Source: Pleodorina starrii (lineage: Eukaryota; Chlorophyta; Chlorophyceae; Chlamydomonadales; Volvocaceae). Taken from it: a stretch of 64,000 nucleotides of DNA. A program made the position numbers and the translations under genes. This document shows, piece by piece, positions 21,656 through 33,887 of the stretch (the first letter of the stretch is position 1; every line of letters starts with the position of its first letter). The stretch covers positions 4,328,001 to 4,392,000 of the forward strand of contig BRXU01000006.1 of assembly GCA_030267565.1 (NCBI GenBank), in the 5' to 3' direction. Below the pieces are notes generated by a model. The model was not told the origin of the DNA. It searched no databases and worked only from the letters and a program-made list of their open reading frames with translations.

Positions 21656-24235
21656 ATGCGCACCCCATGCTCCGTGCCGCTCAGCCCCATGCTCCACCCC
21701 GCATCGTACTGCTGGGCCAGCTCGCGGCCTGCCTCAGCCCATGCTCTGCCTCAGTCCACCTGGCTGCATGCTCCGCCCGCCTGTTGTGTGTGCTGCATAC
21801 TACCGTTGACGAAGACCCTGCGCTTTCGTGCAGTGCCGTCCCACCCCGCCCCACCTCATGCTCCGTGCCCCTTGCCCTTGCCCCGCTTGTTCTGTCACCC
21901 CCGGGGCGCATGCTTCCCAACACACCCACCCCGCCCCTGCCCCGCAACTGCAACCACAACCGTAACCACAACCGCAACCGCAATCGCAACCGCAGCGAGC
22001 GGCCTCATGCTCCGCGGCGGTCCACCCCATGCTCCGCTCCAGTCTGCCTTGCTCCATGCTCCACCCTGGCCCGCCCCACTCCATGCTCCACCCCGCCCCA
22101 CCCCATGCTCCGCCCCGCTCCACCCTATGCTCCGCAGCAGTGTGCCTCGCCCCATGCTCCGCCTCGCCCTGCTTCCTCCCATCTTCCACCACGCTCCGCC
22201 TCGCCCCATGCTCCGCCCCGCCCTGCCTTGCTCCATGTTCCGCACCACTCCAACCCATGCTCCGCGGTGCTCTGCATCATGCTCCGCACCGTTCCGTCTC
22301 ACCCTATGCTCCGCCCCGGCCCGCCGTGTTCCATGCTCCGCCTCGCACCGTCTCACCCCATGCTCTTTCCCGCTTCCCCTCAGCCCGCCTGGCCCCATGC
22401 TCCGCTCTGCACCACCTCGCCCCATGCTCCGCTGTGCCCTATCCCGCCCCATGCTCCGCCCCGCCCATGGGGGCGTCGTACCCCCATGTTCTGCACCTGT
22501 TGCCCGGCATCACCCCTGCGATCTCGCCATCGTGTGATGCATGTGGGTACCTCGTGCAGCCGGTGCGATGGGGAGCCAACACGTTGGCCCGCCTCCGGTC
22601 TGCAGTCCCTTTCTCCTCGCCCGCTCCATAAATTTCCCCGTGTGGTTTCCTTACTCCCGACCCCTCGTTCTTCCTTCCTCCCCTCCCGACACACCCTGCC
22701 CTATGCCACCTCCGAGGACCAACATCGCGTCGCCTCCCATCCTGCCGTCGTTTCCCTTGTCTCCCCCCTCCCATCCTCCCGTCGTTGTCCCCTCTCTTTG
22801 ACTCACCCGTGCCCTTACTCCGCGATCCGCCTTTCTCCCCTTCCTTGTTATCCGTTCCTCTTGCATCGCCCCATGGTCTGTTCCGCCTTGCCTCATTCTA
22901 TGCTCCTGCCCGCCCCGCCTCACCCTACGCTCCGCTCCGCCCTGTGTCGCCCTATGCTCCGCCCTGCTCCGCCTCGCTCCATGCTCCGCGCCGCTCCGCT
23001 TCACCCCATGCTCCGCCCCGCTCCACCTCGCCCCATGCTCTGCCCCGCTCTGTGTCGCCCCATGCTCCGCTCCACCCCGCCTCGCTCCATGCTCCGCACC
23101 GCTCTGCCTGGCCCCATGCTCCACCCCGCCCCGCTGTGCCCCATGTTCCGCCCCGCCGTTATCTTCATTCCGCCACACCTCACTCCATGCTCCGCCCAGC
23201 TGTGCCCCATGCTCCACTCTGCCCCACCTCACCCCATGCTGCACCCCGCCTCGGTGCCGCCCCTCCAGCTCTGCCACCCTCCAGCTCGTTTGCATGCCTC
23301 ACTCCCATGCTCCGCTTCGCCCCGCCTCACCGCATGCTCTGCCCCATGCTCCGCCTCAGCCTCAGTTATGCACGTGCTGTACTATCGTGCCTGTTGTGTA
23401 CTATCGTTCACGAAGGCCTGGTGCTTCCGTGCCCCGCTCCACTCCATGCTCTGCCCCGCTTCACCTCGCCTCATGCTCCGCCCCGCTCCACCTGGCGTCA
23501 TGCTCCACCCCACCCCATGTTTTGCATCGCTCCGCCCCATGCTCCGTGCCGCTCCACCCCATGCTCCACACCGCTCCACCCCATGCTCCACGCCGTCCCG
23601 CCCATGCTCTGCCCTGCTCGGCGTCACTCCATGCTCCACCCTGCCCTGCCTCACCCCACGCTCAACCCGGGCCCGCCTTACCTCATGCTCCGCTCCACCC
23701 CGCCCCACCCCCCAACTCCAGCATCGTGTCCGAACTACCCTTCAGCGCTCCATTCCACATTCTCTTCACTGATTATCCCCAGTTCGTTCGCCTCACCCCA
23801 TGCTCCACCCCGCCCCGCCCCATGCTCTGCTTTGCGCCGCCCCATTCTCCGCTCCGCTCTGCCTCACGTCATGCTCCGCTCCATCCTGCCTGACCCCATA
23901 CTTTTCCCCGGTTTACTATGCTCCACCCTGCCCCGCTCGGCCCCGCCGATTTGTAAGCCTCGCTCTGATTGCTGTTTTGCTCTGCCCTGCTGTGTTCCTT
24001 GTTCTGTCGTCCCGCTCCATGCTCTGTCCCGCTCCACCCCACCCCGTGCAGCGGGGCAACTGGGGCGGACAGGTGGAGGGGGACCACCCCGTACCATGCT
24101 CCGTGCTGCTCCCTCCTTGCCCGCCTCGCTCTATGCTCCGCTCCCATGTTTCACGCGTAAGGGCAGTGCTTTCCGCACTGCTTCCATGGTCCGACCCGCC
24201 CCGCCTTGCCCCATGCTCCACCCCGCTTCGCTTCG
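21656..24235. repeat. C-rich minisatellite block 1
   Basis: This is an irregular tandem repeat with a core like CCCCATGCTCCGCC and a spacer of CCGCTCCACCTCG type, giving units of roughly 20-30 bp. It lacks stop codons in several frames, hence long spurious frames on both strands. Confidence 0.85.
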
Positions 24236-24651
24236 CTTCGCTGCTGACTTCCATGCGGTAACATTGTGCAAAATGTTCCTCACTCAGGTTCCCTTCAGAC
24301 CAACGGCTGACCCCCGCATCCATATCCATCTCCTCCCCCACATCCCCCCTTGCCCTTGCTCCCGGTTTTCCTTCCCCCCCTCTCGACACACCCTGCCGTA
24401 TTTTTCGCGGTGCCCCAACGGCTGACCTCCGCATCCATCTCCATCTCCTCCCCCACATCCCCCTTCGCCGGGTAATTTTGGCTCACTTGTCAATTTTTCG
24501 CCTCTTCACTAATTATTCCCACTTCGCTGGCTCCTTTACCCACGTCGAGTATACCGCTCTGGCCGCTATCTCCGACACGAACTGCCCCTGCCGCCGTTTT
24601 GCCGCCCACATCCCTTATATCCACCTATGCTCCACTTATCATATATCCACC

Positions 24652-24799
24652 CCAGCCAGCCAGCCAGCCAGCCACGTAGCCAGCCAGCCAGCCAGGCAGT
24701 CAGGCAGGCAGGCAGGCAGCCAGGCAGCCAGGCAGCCAGGCAGCCAGGCAGCCAGGCAGCCAGGCAGCCAGGCAGCCAGGCAGCCAGGCAGGCAGGCAG
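24652..24799. repeat. CAGCCAGG array 1
   Basis: The array is tandem CAGC and CAGG tetramers, mostly as CAGCCAGG octamers. It is interrupted once by CACGTAG near its start, and the same interruption is present in arrays 2, 5 and 6. Confidence 0.9.
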
Positions 24800-25220
24800 C
24801 CGTATTGCTCACATTTCGCTGCACCACAGTCCCATAGGAAGTTCAACAGCAGTTGGTGTGGAATGTGCTCGCACGGTGGGTGCAGAGCATGGGGTAGCAC
24901 TCCCGCGTCGTTGCTGCAGGACCGTTACTAACAAAGCAGTAACAGGTTCGTGGTCTTTTGAGAAATAAATTTTAATTAAGAATAGGGTCGCGCACGCTTT
25001 GAACCGGCGACCTCTGGTTAAATATAAATTTTGGCCGGCCACGGGTTTTGAACCGGCGACCTCCGGATTCCATCGACGGCGACCTAGCGATCGAGCGTTT
25101 TACAGACATGCCAAAATCGGTGAACCCCGGTACACACCCACGAAGTCTGAAAAATGCACGAGTGGCCACGGTATCACTGGCCTTCGGCTCGCCCTTTGGG
25201 CTCGCTTAGCAAATCCCTTT
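24800..25220 (-). repeat. tRNA-like B-box module, copy 1
   Basis: This is a conserved unit of about 0.4 kb found six times. On the minus strand it holds CGCCGGTTCAAAACCC, an exact B-box match, and a second GGTTCAAAGC about 60 bp further. An A-box-like TCGCTAGGTCG lies about 40 nt upstream of the first B box. It includes an AT-rich TTTAATTAA segment. The tRNA-like parts suggest a SINE-related element; the borders are inferred from the neighbouring arrays. Confidence 0.45.
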
Positions 25221-25225
25221 CGCGG

Positions 25226-25442
25226 CGCAACTGCAACCGCCACCGTCACCGCAACCGTCACCGCAACCGAAACCGAAACCGAAACCGAAACCGAAACCGA
25301 AACCGAAACCGAAACCGAAACCGAAACCGAAACCGAAACCGAAACCGAAACCGAAACCGAAACCGAAACCGAAACCGAAACCGAAACCGAAACCGAAACC
25401 GAAACCGAAACCGAAACCGAAACCGAAACCGAAACCGAAACC
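25226..25442. repeat. CCGAAA hexamer array 2 (almost perfect)
   Basis: About thirty consecutive CCGAAA units with hardly any variants follow a short CCGTCACCGCAA lead-in. It is the most homogeneous array in the window and therefore probably the most recently expanded. Confidence 0.9.
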
Positions 25443-25444
25443 GC

Positions 25445-28400
25445 GTGATGCTCCACGGCGCTCCACCCCACCCCGCCCCACCCCATGCTCCATCCCACCC
25501 CACCTCATGTTCTGCACCGCTGTGCCCTATGCTCCACAGCACCCCATGCTTCGCCTGTGCCCGCCTCACCCCACGCTTCGCTCTGCTCCGCGTCACCCAA
25601 TGCTCAGTCCCGCTTGGCCTCGGCCCGCCTCACCCCATGCTCCACCCTGCCCCACCTCGCCCTATGCTCCACCTCACCTCACCTTACCCCATGCCGCCTC
25701 GCCCCGCCTCGCCGCATGCTCTGCGCCACCAGACCCCGTCCTATGCTCCGCCCCGCTCCGCCTGACCCCCTGCTCCGCCGTGCCCGGCCTCACCCCATGG
25801 TCCGCCTCACCCCGCTGTGCCCCATGCTCCGCCCCGCCGTTACTGTTCTGTTTCCCTCCCGTACCATCGGCCCACCCCATGCTCCACGGTGCCGCGGCCC
25901 GCAGTATCGTGCCCCGTTTGCTTTGTGCTGCACGTTGGTGTTGCACGGTGCAAGTCAGAGGCACGGCTATTCCCCTCAGACCAACGGCTGACCCCCGCAT
26001 CCATCTCCATCCCCCCCCCACATCCCCCCTTGTCCTTGCTCCCGCTTTTCTGTCACCCCCCGGCCACATGCCTCCCAACACACCCACCCCGCCTCTTCCT
26101 CTGACTTCATGCTCCGCCCCACTCCACCCTATGCTCCGCAGCACTGTGCCTCGCCCCATGCTCCGCCTCGCCCTGCTTCCTCCCATCTTCCACCACGTTC
26201 CGCCTCGCCCCATGCTCCGTCCCGCCCTGCCGTCCCGCCCTGCCGTTCCACCCGCACCGCTCCAACCCATGCTTCACGGCGCTCTGTGTCATGCTCCGCA
26301 CCGTTCCGTCTCACCCTATGCTCCGCCCCGGCCCGCCGTGTTCCATGCTCCGCCTCGCACCGTCTCGCCCCATGCTTTTTCCCGCTTCCCCTCAGCCCGC
26401 CTGGCCCCATGCTCCGCTCTGCACCACCTCGCCCCATGCTCTGCTGTGCCCTATCCCGCCCCATGGTCCGCCCCGCCCATGGGGGCGTCGTACCCCCATG
26501 TTCTGCACCTGTTGCCCGGCATCACCCCTGCGATCTCGCCATCGTGTGATGCATGTGGGTACCTCGTGCAGCCGGTGCGATGGGGAGCCAACACGTTGGC
26601 CCGCCTCCGGTCTGCAGTCCCTTTCTCCTCGCCCGCTCCATAAATTTCCCCGTGTGGTTTCCTTACTCCCGACCCCTCGTTCTTCCTTCCTCCCCTCCCG
26701 ACACACCCTGCCCTATGCCACCTCCGAGGACCAACATCGCGTCGCCTCCCATCCTGCCGTCGTTTCCCTTGTCTCCCCCCTCCCATCCTCCCGTCGTTGT
26801 CCCCTCTCTTTGACTCACCCGTGCCCTTACTCCGCGATCCGCCTTTCTCCCCTTCCTTGTTATCCGTTCCTCTTGCATCGCCCCATGGTCTGTTCCGCCT
26901 TGCCTCATCCTATGCTCCTGCCCGCCCCGCCTCACCCTACGCTCCGCTCCGCCCTGTGTCGCCCTATGCTCCGCCCTGCTCCGCCTCGCTCCATGCTCCG
27001 CGCCGCTCCGCTTCACCCCATGCTCCGCCCCGCTCCACCTCGCCCCATGCTTTGCCCCGCTCTGTGTCGCCCCATGCTCCGCTCCACCCCGCCTCGCTCC
27101 ATGCTCCGCACCGCTCTGCCTGGCCCCATGCTCCACCCCGCCCCGCTGTGCCCCATGTTCCGCCCCGCCGTTATCTTCATTCCGCCACACCTCACTCCAT
27201 GCTCCGCCCAGCTGTGCCCCATGCTCCACTCTGCCCCACCTCACCCCATGCTGCACCCCGCCTCGGTGCCGCCCCTCCAGCTCTGCCACCCTCCAGCTCG
27301 TTTGCATGCCTCACTCCCATGCTCCGCTTCGCCCCGCCTCACTGCATGCTCTGCTCCATGCTCCGCCTCAGCCTCAGTTATGCACGTGCTGTACTATCGT
27401 GCCTGTTGTGTACTATCGTTCACGAAGGCCTGGTGCTTCCGTGCCCCGCTCCACTCCATGCTCTGCCCCGCTTCACCTCGCCTCATGCTCCGCCCCGCTC
27501 CACCTGGCGTCATGCTCCACCCCACCCCATGTTTTGCATCGCTCCGCCCCATGCTCCGTGCCGCTCCACCCCATGCTCCACACCGCTCCACCCCATGCTC
27601 CACGCCGTCCCGCCCATGCTCCGCCCTGCTCCGCTCCACCCCGCCCCACCCCCCAACTCCACCATCGTGTCCGAACTACCCTTCAGCGCTCCATTCCACA
27701 TTCTCTTCACTGATTATCCCCAGTTCGTTCGCCTCACCCCATGCTCCACCCCGCCCCGCCCCATGCTCTGCTTTGCGCCGCCCCATGCTCCGCTCCGCTC
27801 TGCCTCACGTCATGCTCCGCTCCATCCTGCCTGACCCCATACTTTTCCCCGGTTTACTATGCTCCACCCTGCCCTGCTCGGCCCCGCCGATTTGTAAGCC
27901 TCGCTCTGTTTTGCCCTGCCCTGCTGTGTTCCTTGTTCTGTCGTCCCGCTCCATGCTCTGTCCCGCTCCACCCCACCCCGTGCAGCGGGGCAACTGGGGC
28001 GGACAGGTGGAGGGGGACCACCCCGTCCCATGCCCCGTGCTGCTCCCTCCTTGCCCGCCTCGCTCTATGCTCCGCTCCCATGTTTCACGCGTAAGGGCAG
28101 TGCTTTCCGCACTGCTTCCATGGTCCGACCCGCCCCGCCTTGCCCCATGCTCCACCCCGCCCCATGCTCTGCCCCGCTTCACCTGGCCTCATGCTCCGCC
28201 CCGCTCCGTCTGGCGTCATGCTCTGCCCCGCCCCATGTTTTGCGTCGCTCCGCCCCATGCTCCATGCCGCTCCACCCCATGCTCCACACCGCTCCACCCC
28301 ATGCTCCACGCCGTCCCGCCCATGCTCCGCCCTGCTCGGCGTCACTCCATGCTCCACCCTGCCCTGCTTCACCCCACGGTCCACTCTGGCCCGCCTTGCC

Positions 28401-28745
28401 TCATGCTCCACTCCACCCCGCCCCACCCCCCGACTCCACCATCGTGTCCGAACTACCCTTCAGCGCTCCACTCCACATTCTCTTCACTGATTATCCCCCG
28501 TTCGTTCGCTCCCTTATTCACACCTCGGTCCACCTCGCTCCATGGGCGCCCTGCCTGTTTGCCCCTCCCCGCCTACTCCTGCCTGCCCGCCTACCCTGCC
28601 TGCCCCTGCCTGCCTGCCCCTCCCTGCCTGACTTTGCTGTGCTCTTGCCCGGATGCCACCGCCCCGTCCAGCCCCATGCTCCGCCCCGCCCCATGCATTG
28701 CCCCATACTGCCCCGCCTCGCCCCATGCTCCACCCCGCTTCGCTT
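25445..28745. repeat. C-rich minisatellite block 2
   Basis: This has the same CCCCATGCTCCGCC type as block 1. Its central part, 26.1-27.6 kb, is nearly identical to 22.1-23.6 kb. It contains an 822-codon plus-strand open frame (26291-28759) that I regard as spurious. Confidence 0.85.
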
Positions 28746-29164
28746 CGCTTCGCTGCTGACTTCCATGCGGTAACATTGTGCAAAATGTTCCTCACTCAGG
28801 TTCCCTTCAGACCAACGGCTGACCCCCGCATCCATATCCATCTCCTCCCCCACATCCCCCCTTGCCCTTGCTCCCGGTTTTCCTTCCCCCCCTCTCGACA
28901 CACCCTGCCGTATTTTTCGCGGTGCCCCAACGGCTGACCTCCGCATCCATCTCCATCTCCTCCCCCACATCCCCCTTCGCCGGGTAATTTTGGCTCACTT
29001 GTCAATTTTTCGCCTCTTCACTAATTATTCCCACTTCGCTGGCTCCTTTACCCACGTCGAGTATACCGCTCTGGCCGCTATCTCCGACGCGAACTGCCCC
29101 TGCCGCCGTTTTGCCGCCCACATCCCTTATATCCACCCATGCTCCACTTATCATATATCCACCC

Positions 29165-29293
29165 CAGCCAGCCAGCCAGCCAGCCACGTAGCCAGCCAGC
29201 CAGGCAGCCAGGCAGTCAGGCAGGCAGCCAGGCAGCCAGGCAGCCAGGCAGCCAGGCAGCCAGGCAGCCAGGCAGCCAGGCAGGCAGGCAGCC
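29165..29293. repeat. CAGCCAGG array 2
   Basis: The array has CAGC and CAGG tetramers and is shorter than array 1 by about 20 bp. It shares the CACGTAG interruption. Confidence 0.9.
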
Positions 29294-29735
29294 GTATTGC
29301 TCACATTTCGCTGCACCACAGTCCCATAGGAAGTTTAACAGCAGTTGGTGTGGAATGTGCTCGCACGGTGGGTGCAGAGCATGGGGTAGCACTCCCGCGT
29401 CGTTGCTGCAGGACCGTTACTAACAAAGCAGTAACAGGTTCGTGGTCTTTTGAGAAATAAAGTTTAATTAAGAATAGGGTCGCGCACGCTTTGAACCGGC
29501 GACCTCTGGTTAAAAATAAATTTTGGCCGGCCACGGGTTTTGAACCGGCGACCTCCGGATTCCATCGACGGCGACCTAGCGATCGAGCGTTTTACAGACA
29601 TGCCAAAATCGGTGAACCCCGGTACACACCCACGAAGTCTGAAAAATGCACGAGTGGCCACGGTATCAAATCCCAAAGGGATTTGCACTGGCCTTTGGCT
29701 CGCCCTTTGGGCTCGCTTAGCAAATCCCTTTCGCG
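29294..29735 (-). repeat. tRNA-like B-box module, copy 2
   Basis: This is nearly identical to copy 1, including both B-box motifs. It additionally carries the small palindrome AAATCCCAAAGGGATTT near 29670. Confidence 0.45.
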
Positions 29736-30375
29736 GCGCAACTGCAACCGAAACCGAAACCGAAACCGAAACCGAAATCGAAACCGCAACCGCAACCGCA
29801 ACCGTAACCGCAACCGAAACCGCAACCGAAACCGCAACCGCTACTGCAACCGCAACCGCAACCGACACCGCAACCGCAACCACAACCGCAACCGCAATCG
29901 CAACCGCAACCGCAACCGCAACCGCAACCGCAACCGCAACCGCAACCGCAACCGCAACCGCAACTGCAACCGAAACCGCGACCGCAACCGCAACTGCAAG
30001 CACAACCGCGACCGCAACCGCAACCGCAACCGCAACCGCAACCGCAACCGCAACAGCAACCGCAACCGAAACCGCAACCGCAACCGCAACCGCAACCGCA
30101 ACCGCAACCGCAACCGCAACCACAACCGCAACCGCAATTGCAACCGCAACCGCAACCGTAACCGCAACCGCACTGCAACCGCAACCGCAACCACAACTGC
30201 AACCGCAATTGCAACCGCAACCGCAACCGTAACCGCAACCGCACTGCAACCGCAACCGCAACCGCAACCGCAACCGCAACCGCAACCGCAACCGCAACCG
30301 CAGCCGCAACTGCAACCACAACCACAACCGCAACCGCAACCGCAACCGCAATCACAATCGCAATCGCAACCGCAC
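29736..30375. repeat. CCGCAA-dominated hexamer array 3 (640 bp)
   Basis: This is the longest hexamer array. It begins with CCGAAA and quickly switches to CCGCAA with CCACAA, CTGCAA and CCGTAA variants. A subunit of about 70 bp containing GCAATTGCAACC and GCACTGCAACC repeats in it around 30120-30250. Confidence 0.9.
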
Positions 30376-30439
30376 CTGCCCCCTGCGGCCTTCCACTTTG
30401 CCCGCCGCTCCATGCACCCTGACCTGCTCCCCAAGCCAC

Positions 30440-30620
30440 CCGAAGCCTCCCAGGGGCCTCCCAATGCCAACCCAAGCTCCCCGGGGCCCCCCAATGCCAC
30501 CCCAAGCCCCCCGGGCGCCCCCCAATACCACCGCAAGCTTCCTGGGGGCCCCCCAATGCCATCCCAAGCGTCCTGGGGGCCCCCCAATGCCACCCAAGCT
30601 CCCCAGGGCGTCCCAGTCCA
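30440..30620. repeat. Minisatellite with units of about 33 bp
   Basis: Five to six imperfect copies of a unit of CCCCAATGCCACCCCAAGC plus GGGGCC type are present. It is distinct from the CCCCATGCTCCGCC family and was seen only here. Confidence 0.7.
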
Positions 30621-30629
30621 CCCTGCCCT

Positions 30630-31040
30630 ATGCTCCGTGCCGCTCTGCCCCATACTCTGCTCCACCCCGCCCCATCCCATGCTGCACGGCGCCACGGCCG
30701 GCATGCTCTACCCCATGCTCCGCCCCACTCTCTCTCGCCCCCTGCACTCCTTGTTCTGTCGCCCCGCCCCATGCTCCGCAGTGCTCCGCTCCCATGCTTG
30801 TCCTGCCCGCCGCTTTCGCTTTTCCCTCTTTCACTTCACCCGCCCCATCCTGCCGTCGTTCTCCTTTTCTCCCCCCTCCCATCCTGCCGTCCGTCTCGTC
30901 CCCCGTGCTCCGCCACGCCCCACATCACCCCATGCTCCGTCCCGCTCCACCCCGCCCCCTGCTCCTGTCCGCCCCGCCCCGCTCCATGCTGCACGGCGCC
31001 GCGGCCCACCTCGCCGCATGCTCCACCCCGCTCCGCTCCG
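30630..31040. repeat. C-rich minisatellite block 3
   Basis: This is a short and more degenerate stretch of the CCCCATGCTCCGC family. Confidence 0.7.
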
Positions 31041-32448
31041 CTTTCACGTCCACGACACCTTCACCATCCCACCTCCACCCTCACCCCCACCCGCACCGGC
31101 CCCCACTACCTCCAGTGGCCTCCGACACAGACTGCCCTTGCCGCCGCTTTGCCGGCCACATCCCTGCCTGCTTGCCCTTCCCTGCGTGCCCCTGCTCTGC
31201 CCTTGCGTGAATGCCACCGTGTCGTACCCCCATGTTCTGTACCTGTTGCCCAGCATCGCGGGGTACCCGTGCAGTTGGTGCGATGGGGAGCCAACACGTT
31301 GGCCCGCTCCCGGTCGGCACCCCCTTCCTCCTCGCCCGCCCCACAAATTTCCCCGTCTGGTTTCCTTACTCCCGACCCCTCGTTCTTCCTTGCTCCCCTC
31401 CCGACACACCCTGCCCTATGCCACCTCCGAGAACTAACATCACGTCGCCTCCCATCCTGCCGTTGTTCCCCTTTTCTCCCCCCTCCCATCCTGCCGTCTT
31501 TTTGCCCTCTTTTCGACTCAGGCATGCCCCAATGCAACCCTCGATCCGCCCTTCTCCTCTCCCTTGCATTTACCGCCGGACCCCTAACCCACCCGCCGCC
31601 TAACCCACTGCCACCCAGCCATCCCGTCATGTTATCCAAAGATGCTGGGCGATCAAATGATGTCGGTATCCTATTCAGGTTCCCCACTCAGAGGCACGGT
31701 TATTCCCCTTAGACCAACGGCTGACTCCCGCATCCATGTCCATCTCCTCCCCCACATCCCCCCTTGCCCTTGCCCCCGCTTGTTCTGTCACTGCCGGGCC
31801 GCATGCCTACCAACACAGCCACCCCACCCCTGCCCCTGACTTGCCCTCACTCTGCCCCCCTGCCCGCCTGCCCCAGCCTGTCCCTGCCGATGCTCTGCAC
31901 TTCACTGGCACTTCTTGGCCGGCATCACCCCTGCGATCTCGCCACATGGCGATACCCCTCATGCATGTGGGTACCTCGCACAGCCGGTGTGCATCCCCCT
32001 TCCTCTTCCCCCGCCCCACAAATTTCTCCGTCGGGTTTCCCTACTCTCGACCCCTCGTTTTTCCTTCCCCCCCTCCCGACACACCCTGCCGTATTTTTCG
32101 CCGTGCCCCAACGGCTGACTCCTGCATCCATTTCCATCTCCTCCCCCACATCCCCCCTCGCCGGGTAACTTTTGCTCGCTTGTCAATTTTTCGCTGTGCC
32201 CCAACGGCTGCCCCCCGCATCCATCTCCATCTCCTCCCACACATCCCCCCTTGCCCTTGCCCCCGCTTGTTCTGTCACCCCCGGGCCGCATGCCTCCCAA
32301 CACACCCACCCCCCCCCCGCCCCTGACTTGCCCCCGCCCTGCCTCCTCCTCCCTGTCCTGCCTGTGTCTTTATTACAGCAGTTGTGTTGCCGCTTTGCTG
32401 CCCACATCCCTTATATCCATCCATGCTCCATTTTTCATATATCCACCC

Positions 32449-32556
32449 CAGCCAGCCAGCTAGCCAGCCAGCCAAGCAGCCAGCCAGCCAGCCAGGCAGT
32501 CAGGCCGGCAGCCAGTCAGCCAGTCGGGCAGTCAGCCAGGCAGGCAGGCAGGCAGC
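32449..32556. repeat. CAGCCAGG array 3 (variant)
   Basis: This is a shorter array with CAGTCAGG, CGGGCAGT and AAGCAGCC variants. Confidence 0.85.
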
Positions 32557-33104
32557 CGTATTGCTCACAATACCGCAATCCCGCAGGAAGTTGAATAGCA
32601 GTTGGCGATACCCCTCATGCATGTGGGTACCTCGCACAGCCGGTGTGCATCCCCCTTCCTCTTCCCCCGCCCCACAAATTTCTCCGTCGGGTTTCCCTAC
32701 TCTCGACCCCTCGTTTTTCCTTCCCCCCCTCCCGACACACCCTGCCGTATTTTTCGCCGTGCCCCAACGGCTGACTCCTGCATCCATTTCCATCTCCTCC
32801 CCCACATCCCCCCTCGCCGGGTAACTTTTGCTCGCTTGTCAATTTTTCGCTGTGCCCCAACGGCTGCCCCCCGCATCCATCTCCATCTCCTCCCACACAT
32901 CCCCCCTTGCCCTTGCCCCCGCTTGTTCTGTCACCCCCGGGCCGCATGCCTCCCAACACACCCACCCCGCCCCTGCCCCTGACTTGCCCCCGCCCTGCCT
33001 CCTCCTCCCTGTCCTGCCTGTGTCTTTATTACAGCAGTTGTGTTGCCGCTTTGCTGCCCACATCCCTTATATCCATCCATGCTCCATTTTTCATATATCC
33101 ACCC

Positions 33105-33212
33105 CAGCCAGCCAGCTAGCCAGCCAGCCAAGCAGCCAGCCAGCCAGCCAGGCAGTCAGGCCGGCAGCCAGTCAGCCAGTCGGGCAGTCAGCCAGGCAGG
33201 CAGGCAGGCAGC
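33105..33212. repeat. CAGCCAGG array 4 (variant)
   Basis: This is the exact counterpart of array 3 in the second 656 bp unit. Confidence 0.85.
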
Positions 33213-33647
33213 CGTATTGCTCACAATACCGCAATCCCGCAGGAAGTTGAATAGCAGTTGGTATGGAATCTGCTCGCACGGTGGGTGCGGAGCATGGGGC
33301 AGCACTCCAGCGTCGTTGCTGCAGTGCTGCTACTAACAAAGCAGTAACAGGCTCCTGGTCTTTTGAAAAATAAATTTTAATTAAAAAGTGGGTCGCGCAG
33401 GATTTGAACTGGCGACCTCTGACATACAATATATGTTAATCGGCCGGGATTCGAACTGGCGACCTCTGGATTCCTTCGGCGGCGACCTAGCGACCAAGCG
33501 TTTTACAGACATGCCAAAACCGGAAAACCCCGGTACACGGTTCCAGAGTCTGAAAAATGCACGAGTGGCCACGGTATCAAATCCCAAAGGGATTTGCACT
33601 GGCCTTCGGCTCGCCCTTTGGGCTCGCTTAGCAAATCCCTTTCGCGG
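33213..33647 (-). repeat. tRNA-like B-box module, copy 3 (diverged)
   Basis: It has the same layout as copy 1 but is clearly older or from another subfamily. Its B boxes read AGTTCGAATCCC and AGTTCAAATCC on the minus strand, and it carries the AAATCCCAAAGGGATTT palindrome. Confidence 0.45.
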
Positions 33648-33885
33648 CGCAACTGCAAGCACAACAGCAACCATAACCACAACCGAAGCCGAAACCGAAA
33701 CCGAAACCGAAAGCGAAACTGCAACCGAAACCAAAACCGAAACCGAAACCGAAACCGAAACCGGAACCGAAACCGAAACCGAAACCGAAACCGAAACCGA
33801 AATCGTTACCGCAACCGCAGCCGCAACCGCAACCGCAACCGCAACCGAAACCGAAAGCGGAACCGAGACCGAAACCGAAAGCGGC
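33648..33885. repeat. CCGAAA/CCGCAA hexamer array 4
   Basis: This is a near copy of array 1, with one CCAAAA variant and two fewer CCGAAA units. Confidence 0.9.
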
Positions 33886-33887
33886 CC

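Larger units (their letters stand above)
31948..33259. repeat. 656 bp tandem duplication
   Basis: 31948-32603 and 32604-33259 are almost identical at a constant offset of 656 bp. Both units start GCGATACCCCTCATGCATG and end in a CAGCCAGG array followed by GAAGTTGAATAGCAGTTGG. They differ mainly in a C-run near 32309-32325. Confidence 0.9.

Noticed and set aside
26291..28759. 822-codon plus-strand open frame (and 360-700 codon frames elsewhere in 21.6-40 kb)
   Set aside because: They consist of [14 protein letters not shown]-type repeats dictated by the C-rich minisatellite, which lacks stops in several frames on both strands at once. No codon-level signal or known domain is seen.
29464..30351. 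295-codon minus-strand frame of alternating Ala-Val and Arg-Leu
   Set aside because: It is a direct translation of the CCGCAA hexamer array; other frames are equally open.
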